A stretch of 64,000 nt of DNA from an uncultured Nitrosomonas sp. (GTDB lineage Bacteria > Pseudomonadota > Gammaproteobacteria > Burkholderiales > Nitrosomonadaceae). Both the position numbers and the translations under genes were made by a program. Where the stretch lies: NCBI GenBank assembly GCA_949281375.1, contig CASDLT010000034.1:1-64000 (forward strand). The letters are read 5' to 3'. Position 1 is the stretch's first letter; every line of letters starts with the position of its first letter. Shown here piece by piece: positions 58,979 to 64,000 of the stretch. The notes under the pieces are model-generated. The model had not been told where the DNA came from, did not search any database, and saw only the letters and a list, made by a program, of their open reading frames with translations.

Positions 58979-59210
58979 GTGATTCTCCTAGTTATAATTT
59001 AATTGATTGAATTAGTGATTGACGGTCTCCGCCGCACTATGCCGGTTGAGGATCCGTAAGATCAGACTGAAGAAAGATTCTGTGAAAAAAGAAAAACAAC
59101 TTTTTTCTAATCTTGCTGAAGAGTATGTAGCCCTATAAACGCAGCGTCTGTACGGCAGCGAACTATGATCAGGAGGTTCGGAGGAGAATATTCTTTGGAT
59201 AATCAGACTA

Positions 59211-59750
59211 TTAGGTACGGTGATTTTTGCGGCCGTTAACGATTTGAACCGCATGTGCGTAATATTCATCGGTTTCTAAAATGAAACTGCCATCAAATAG
59301 AATGCCTTTTTTCATTTTTAAATCATTGAATGAGAGGGAAAGACATTCTTTGATTGGCGAATGGGTGTTTCTGCTTAGAATCGTCAGGTACATGCAGATG
59401 TAGCCAATGTTCAGTTTGAAATTTTTGTTGTGCAGGATGTCTGAAGATAACTGGCCAAGATATTTGGATAGACCGATGAGTGTGAAAATTGGATCCTTGG
59501 CACGTTCATCATTGAGCGGGGTAACGAGTTCTATGCATTCATAGAGCGTAAGGCATTCTTTATGGCACAGTATGATCAGTTCCACTAACGTATTGCCAAT
59601 GTATTTTCTGCAATCCTCTCCTGTGATGAGCGCATCGGACAATTGACCGAATTCCGCCGTTAAATGCAACGCGAGCGTTTGAGTCGAACTTCCCCGTATA
59701 AGATTTCTTTCTTCCGCCCAAGCAATGATGGTAGGTATTAATACTTCCAT
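59211..59750 (-). CDS. Degenerate MazG-like protein
   Basis: The 179-residue sequence resembles two MazG-like halves in tandem. The first has IIAWAEERNLIRGSSTQTLA and LTAEFGQLSDALITG; the second has LIGLSKYLGQLSSDILH. Each is followed by a helix like the second MazG helix (GNTLVELIILCHKECLT; IGYICMYLTILSRNTH). MazG enzymes hydrolyse nucleotide triphosphates with EExxE and ExxD motifs; here several acidic positions are lost, so activity is doubtful. No ribosome site is clear. The assignment is by pattern. Confidence 0.55.
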   Translation of the reverse strand: MEVLIPTIIAWAEERNLIRGSSTQTLALHLTAEFGQLSDALITGEDCRKYIGNTLVELIILCHKECLTLYECIELVTPLNDERAKDPIFTLIGLSKYLGQLSSDILHNKNFKLNIGYICMYLTILSRNTHSPIKECLSLSFNDLKMKKGILFDGSFILETDEYYAHAVQIVNGRKNHRT

Positions 59751-59929
59751 AAAATTAAACTAAAATAAAAAATGTTACCTATGAACTGAATTTGAATCGG
59801 TGCGGTCTCCCACACAACTTCTACATTTTTTGGGGTTGTCGTCGCATGTTCCATAGCGCACAGAGCAATTTCGAAGGAATGTGTCATATTGAAATAAGAT
59901 AAAAATTCTGGGCATAGCACAAATCTCCT

Positions 59930-61576
59930 ATGAACATACCATCCCTTTTTTTTCTTAAAATTTTTATTTTGTTTAGTCTTGCAGTCATTTCTTTCAATGG
60001 TCACGCTTATCAGGGCGTTCAATCACTGAGAACGAGTCCTCATCAGGCGGACACAGATCCGACAACGATTAAATTAAATGACATTCTTGAAAGCATTCAG
60101 AGGCATAAGATCGAAGTCGAAGAAAAATTGCGGGTATTGAAGGACGCACAGACTGAGCAAGAAAAAGAAAAGATTCAGTCGGCTATCGACACGATTCAGG
60201 AATCCATAGCAGATCAGGAAAATTCGTTTGAAATGATTCTGACCGCCGGAATCGAATTGAGTGAAGATGAAACTTCGACATCCAATGAATTCGATTGGCA
60301 AAAGGATTTGACAGAGATTCTGCAACCCTTTCTGCGCGAGCTTCATAAGCTGACGGAAAATAAACGCAAGTTAGATCATTTAAATTATCGGATCGATTTT
60401 CATCAATTACAAATCCAGAAAATTAATGAAGCGCTGAAACATCTCGCCCTTATCAATACTGATCACTTGAGTGGAGATGCGTTGCAGAGTTTCGAGCAGG
60501 TGCGGCAGAAATGGCGCGATCAATTGCAGGAAAGCACGCATCTTTTTGAGGTGGCTCAACTGCAACGCAATGAAATGATTGAGTTTCAGACGAATCAGGA
60601 AAATTCTTTGATCGATTTCTTTGAAGAATTCTCTTCAGGGCGAGGTGCTACGTTGTTCCTGGCGCTTCTGGCTTTCGGCGGTGTTTACTTCATCATGATG
60701 CTTTTTCTGAAGTTTTGTAGCTGGATTATCAATCGTCGTATGAAAACGAGAAGTTACTATCAGCGTGTTGTGACAGTGCTTTACCATTTGCTGATGGGAA
60801 TCGTCGCAATCGCAGCTTTCTTTTATGTTTTGGAAGTCCGGGATGATGCGGTGCTAACCGGCATTACCGTGTTATTTTTGATCACGGTGGTCTGGGTGCT
60901 CAAGAATTCAATCTCGACTTTCATCAATGAACTGAAGTTGTTGCTGAATACAGGCTCGGCAAGAGAAGGAGAATGCATCATCTATAACGGTATTCCGATG
61001 CAGATAGAATCCCTGCACTACTATACCAAGCTGAGCAATCCGTACTTGCCGGACCTGAAACTGAGATTGACGTTGTCGGAATTGACCAAGTATGTTTCCC
61101 GCCCCGTGCTGCCTGATGAACCGTGGTTTCCATGCAGAAAAGGAGATTATGTGATGATGTATGGCGATATTTATGGAAAGGTGAAGCATATTACGCTTGA
61201 GAATATTGTCTTGTCGCTTCCTGATGGCACGATGCCGATTACTTATAATATCGAAGATTTCTTTTACGCCAATCCTAGAAATTTTTCTTATGGGTTCAAT
61301 GTGACGACCGAATTCAGCATTGATATCCAACAATTAGAAATGAGCCGCACCGAAATTCCCGGCATGATGTCCTCGGCTATTCGAGAGGGGCTGGCGAATG
61401 AGATTTATGGTCATGCATTGAAGGATGTTGCGGTTCACTTGATAAAAATCGAATCCTCGTTTTTAGAATACCAAATCATTGCTACTTTTGAAGGTGATGC
61501 GGCTGGCGAATTGTATTCCATTCAGAGAGATATACAGCGTTATGCAATCGAAATTTCAGAAAGGAAAAATAGCTAG
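59930..61576 (+). CDS. Divergent MscS-like channel protein
   Basis: A signal peptide (IFILFSLAVISFNGHA) is followed by a long periplasmic helical part (about 40-230) with coiled-coil stretches (EKLRVLKDAQTEQEKEKIQ). Membrane segments lie at about 242-262 (FLALLAFGGVYFIMMLFL), 285-305 and 312-332. The segment before the soluble part (WVLKNSISTFINELKLLLN) and the beta region after it (GECIIYNGIPMQIESLHYY) resemble MscS. The typical Gly/Ala packing of TM3 is weak, so channel activity is not certain. Confidence 0.6.
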   Translation: MNIPSLFFLKIFILFSLAVISFNGHAYQGVQSLRTSPHQADTDPTTIKLNDILESIQRHKIEVEEKLRVLKDAQTEQEKEKIQSAIDTIQESIADQENSFEMILTAGIELSEDETSTSNEFDWQKDLTEILQPFLRELHKLTENKRKLDHLNYRIDFHQLQIQKINEALKHLALINTDHLSGDALQSFEQVRQKWRDQLQESTHLFEVAQLQRNEMIEFQTNQENSLIDFFEEFSSGRGATLFLALLAFGGVYFIMMLFLKFCSWIINRRMKTRSYYQRVVTVLYHLLMGIVAIAAFFYVLEVRDDAVLTGITVLFLITVVWVLKNSISTFINELKLLLNTGSAREGECIIYNGIPMQIESLHYYTKLSNPYLPDLKLRLTLSELTKYVSRPVLPDEPWFPCRKGDYVMMYGDIYGKVKHITLENIVLSLPDGTMPITYNIEDFFYANPRNFSYGFNVTTEFSIDIQQLEMSRTEIPGMMSSAIREGLANEIYGHALKDVAVHLIKIESSFLEYQIIATFEGDAAGELYSIQRDIQRYAIEISERKNS

Positions 61577-61580
61577 GCTG

Positions 61581-61709
61581 TTAGGTCAATGCTGATTAAT
61601 TCGCCGAAGGGGCAAATCGCTTCCTTCCCTGTCGTGTTGATATGCCTTGGTTACAGCGTCAGTGCTCCTTATGATTTATCTCATGCGCCAAAATAGTCAG
61701 CATTTTTTT
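61581..61709. repeat. MITE-like element, copy 5
   Basis: The left end TTAGGTCAATGCTGATTAAT then TCGCC matches the family. The right end (GCGCCAAAATAGTCAGCATT) has drifted. The interior shares CTGTCGTGTTGATATG and CCTTGGTTAC with the copy at 45592. It is about 129 bp and begins 4 bases after the stop of the MscS-like gene. Confidence 0.7.
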
Positions 61710-61882
61710 GCTTGCAGAAAAAATCGGGTATTGTGCCATTCCTTTACTAGAAGAATTGCTCTGTGAGAGGTAGCCATTCGGTTTAAATCGTGGTTGATGG
61801 ATGTGAAGTTTTATTTGTATGGTAGCGTACTGAAACAGTCTATTAAAAAAGGAATAATGTTGATTTTTTGAGGAGTTTTGCG

Positions 61883-62092
61883 ATGACGGTGCTAAATTCT
61901 AATTCCATGCGATTCGATAACATCTGTTCTGCTCCGGTGCCCATACCCCCCGAAAGAATACCTCCGCAAGAAAAACCACCAGAAATTATTTCTCCTGAGC
62001 AAGTTCCTCCTGTAACTCTACCTCCTCAGGTCATTCCTCCTGATCGGATTCCGCCCGATAATGATGTGCCTGACTCGCTTCCGCAAAGGTAA
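61883..62092 (+). CDS. Proline-rich repeat peptide
   Basis: The start at ATG 61883 has GAGGAG 7 bases upstream. The 69-residue product has a plain N-terminus (TVLNSNSMRFDNICS) and then about 40 residues in which PP recurs every five to seven positions (PIPPERIPPQEKPPEI, EQVPPVTLPPQVIPPDRIPP). It has no signal peptide and no hydrophobic segment. Repeated PP pairs imply a need for elongation factor P. The function is unknown; TerC follows 88 bases later. Confidence 0.6.
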   Translation: MTVLNSNSMRFDNICSAPVPIPPERIPPQEKPPEIISPEQVPPVTLPPQVIPPDRIPPDNDVPDSLPQR

Positions 62093-62180
62093 ACTTTATG
62101 TTTATGCAACGCGTACCAATCCATGCCTTAATTCGTTATCATTCTGCATCATCAGAAGTTCAGCATAAAAGGAAAATCAG

Positions 62181-62930
62181 ATGTTCGAATGGATAGTGGA
62201 CCCTCAAGCGTGGATTGCATTGGTTACCTTAACAGCGTTGGAAATCGTTCTTGGGATCGATAATATTATTTTTATCAGCATCCTGGTAGAACGGCTTCCG
62301 AGCAGTCAACGCGCATTTGCGAGAAATATGGGGCTCAGTCTTGCAATGTTTACTCGACTGGCGCTGTTATTTTCAATCTCGTGGATTATGGGATTGACTA
62401 AGCCGTGGTTTACCGTGCTGACCTATGAGATTTCCGGTCGCGATATCATTTTGATTGGGGGTGGGTTGTTTCTAATCGCCAAAGCGACGCGGGAAGTTCA
62501 CAGCAGCCTTGAAGGAGTTGATGAGCAGGGTACCGCTACGTCAACTGCGACAATAAGCATGAGTATGATACTGATCCAGATTGCCGTGCTGGATATTATT
62601 TTTTCGCTTGATTCTGTAATTACTGCGGTGGGTCTGGTTGATCAGATTTCTTTGATGGCGATCGCGATCATACTTGCCGTGAGTGTGATGTTGATTTCGG
62701 CAAAAGCCATTGGTGATTTTGTCAGTGATCATCCTACGATCAAGATCTTAGCCTTATCGTTTCTTATTCTCGTAGGGGTTACCCTCATGCTGGAAGGGTT
62801 CGATGTGCATGTACCCAAAGGTTACATTTATTTTGCAATGGCTTTTTCGGTGGCGGTTGAGATGCTGAATCTTCGCATGCGGAAAAGACGAACTGAACCG
62901 GTCAAGCTTTATAAGCGGATTTCAGAATAG
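62181..62930 (+). CDS. TerC family membrane protein
   Basis: TerC-type proteins are multi-pass membrane proteins linked to tellurite resistance and metal export. The 249-residue sequence has seven or so membrane segments and both acidic membrane motifs: ALEIVLGIDNIIFISI near residue 18 and DIIFSLDSVITAVG near 133. The VDEQ.. loop and VAVEMLNLRMRKR end are typical of the family. AAGGAAA lies just before the ATG. Recent work ties the family to manganese handling at secretion. Confidence 0.93.
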   Translation: MFEWIVDPQAWIALVTLTALEIVLGIDNIIFISILVERLPSSQRAFARNMGLSLAMFTRLALLFSISWIMGLTKPWFTVLTYEISGRDIILIGGGLFLIAKATREVHSSLEGVDEQGTATSTATISMSMILIQIAVLDIIFSLDSVITAVGLVDQISLMAIAIILAVSVMLISAKAIGDFVSDHPTIKILALSFLILVGVTLMLEGFDVHVPKGYIYFAMAFSVAVEMLNLRMRKRRTEPVKLYKRISE

Positions 62931-63094
62931 AAAGTGCGATTGCAACCAAGATCCGTTCGTTTGAACGTGTTGGGATATTCACGAGGTAAGGTAGTGTCGT
63001 TTTTGTTTCCTTGTGCTGCTTTCTGACCATGCATTGTCCTGCCTTCGGCTGCAGGGCTGAGCTCATTCCTGATGCGCGGGCGATGTATAAAATT

Positions 63095-64000
63095 TTACTT
63101 TCGGTCGCGCGCTAATCGAATCCCTGAAAATTGCCAGCGGCTTTGGGCCGGAAGGAAATTACGCAAGCTGACACGAGCGCGCTTTGCGGGAGTAATACAA
63201 GAGCTGCCGCGCAAAACATACTGATTAATCATCGATTCACTATTGTATTCTCCTACCGCGATGTCCCATATAGTAGATGTAGGCTTATTCTTGCCCGGCT
63301 TTCTAGGGTTGTAGCCTGGATAGGGTGAATAACTAGATTGAGTCCATTGCCAGGCGCTACCAAAAAGCTCGCGAAGTTTATCTGTTTCTTCCGTGGACTT
63401 TGCTTGGGGATGGAAAAAATCATTTTCTGCTGGGTAGCTGAGTATGTTTTGCTGTAACACTGCGTTTTCCCATTCTACTTCGGTGGGCAAGCGAGCATTA
63501 TTCCATTGGGCGAAAGCACTCGCTTCATATAAAGAGATATGCATTACTGGCAAGTCTGGATCAAGGGGAATAAGTCCATGTAGTGTGTATTCCTTCCATC
63601 CATCTTCCTCATGACGCCAATACAGCGGATGGCGAGTATTCGTAGATTTTATCCATTCCCAACCTTCTGAGAACCAGTAACAGGGATTTTCATAACCGTT
63701 ATCTTCCATGAATTCCATATACTCTTTGTTAGTCGTTAAGCGCGAAGCCAATTGATAGGGATAAAGATAATACTTGTGGCGCGGCGATTCATTGTCATAA
63801 CTGAAACCTTCGCCTTCAAAGCCAATGTCAACGATTCCACCAGTGAAGTCTTTCCATTCCAACGCTAGGGCTCTGTCAGCAGTTGTAGAAAGTGCAGTTA
63901 GGGGAGATTGATAGACTGGGTTCATCGGATTTTGTGCTAATAAATACTTGAGATCTGCGAGCATGAGCTCTTGGTGTTGGAGTTCATGTTGGATACCGAG
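63095..64000 (-). CDS. egtB: EgtB-like ergothioneine synthase (5' end outside the window)
   Basis: The frame is open from the right edge to its stop. The first visible residues are LGIQHELQHQELMLADLKY, the end of the DinB-like domain with the iron-binding HELQHQE pattern of EgtB. The formylglycine-generating-enzyme-like domain follows: FTGGIVDIG, FSYDNESPRHKYYLYPYQLA, HISLYEASAFAQWNNARLPTEVEWE in pieces, GSAWQWTQSSY, and VLRGSSCI. EgtB joins cysteine derivatives to hercynine through a sulfoxide. A related selenoneine or OvoA-type activity is possible. A Met at 63964 is internal, not the start. Confidence 0.9.
   Translation of the reverse strand, partial: LGIQHELQHQELMLADLKYLLAQNPMNPVYQSPLTALSTTADRALALEWKDFTGGIVDIGFEGEGFSYDNESPRHKYYLYPYQLASRLTTNKEYMEFMEDNGYENPCYWFSEGWEWIKSTNTRHPLYWRHEEDGWKEYTLHGLIPLDPDLPVMHISLYEASAFAQWNNARLPTEVEWENAVLQQNILSYPAENDFFHPQAKSTEETDKLRELFGSAWQWTQSSYSPYPGYNPRKPGKNKPTSTIWDIAVGEYNSESMINQYVLRGSSCITPAKRARVSLRNFLPAQSRWQFSGIRLARDRK

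Noticed and set aside
59738-60022. 94-codon leftward frame between the MazG-like and MscS-like genes
   Set aside because: It overlaps the signal peptide of the MscS-like protein and has no domain; the gap is better read as a promoter region.

Overview
The window looks like chromosomal DNA of a betaproteobacterial ammonia oxidiser of the Nitrosomonas type. This is inferred, not proven. It rests on betaproteobacterial housekeeping genes (tgt-queA with yajC-secDF, purMN, perM-hda), hopanoid genes, many c-type cytochromes, and a relative of SmbP, the small metal-binding protein described from Nitrosomonas europaea. No amo, hao or rRNA genes are present. The DNA is moderate in GC and mostly ordinary chromosome, with no prophage, integrase, intact insertion sequence or CRISPR array.

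Layout. 1-6000: the tail of an unidentified membrane-anchored protein, then a leftward queA-tgt-yajC-secD-secF block (queuosine tRNA modification and Sec export). 6100-9500: tRNA-Leu(CAA), then the rightward hopanoid genes hpnH-hpnB-hpnM. 9600-13660: leftward purM-purN-DUF3108 and an RsmB-family methyltransferase. 14230-17620: a RoxA-like di-heme cytochrome lipoprotein paired with a cytochrome P450. 17700-26000: a small lipoprotein, a Mut7-C protein, a peptidoglycan-binding membrane protein, a LemA-GIDE pair, a polyphosphate pair (CYTH-CHAD and class III PPK2) and an isoaspartyl peptidase. 26200-36600: a 950-residue RTX-type protein, an L,D-transpeptidase lipoprotein, a class III aminotransferase that may be HpnO, perM, hda, a HAD phosphatase and lysS.

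37000-48000 is accessory in character: MEDS sensor, hemerythrin, isochorismatase-type hydrolase, outer-membrane-like protein, DUF421, zinc dehydrogenase and PRC-barrel genes, then extracytoplasmic cytochromes (two di-heme and one tri-heme) with a 50-residue membrane peptide. 48000-52400 is decaying: a DUF5615 toxin-like pseudogene, about 800 bases without a gene, and a short FG-GAP/RTX-type gene interrupted by an 8-bp tandem repeat. 52400-59000 is a leftward run of envelope and stress genes (SDR, BON, AsmA, DUF1328, SmbP-like, PepSY, CsbD and small unknowns). The right end has a degenerate MazG-like protein, a divergent MscS-like channel, a proline-rich peptide, TerC and the 5'-truncated egtB.

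The least expected structure is a dispersed family of about 130-150 bp elements with inverted ends (core CTGATTAATTCG). There are five copies, at 18849, 36844, 39665, 45592 and 61581. They look like MITEs, and at two of them the right edge supplies the TAG stop codon of the adjacent leftward gene.
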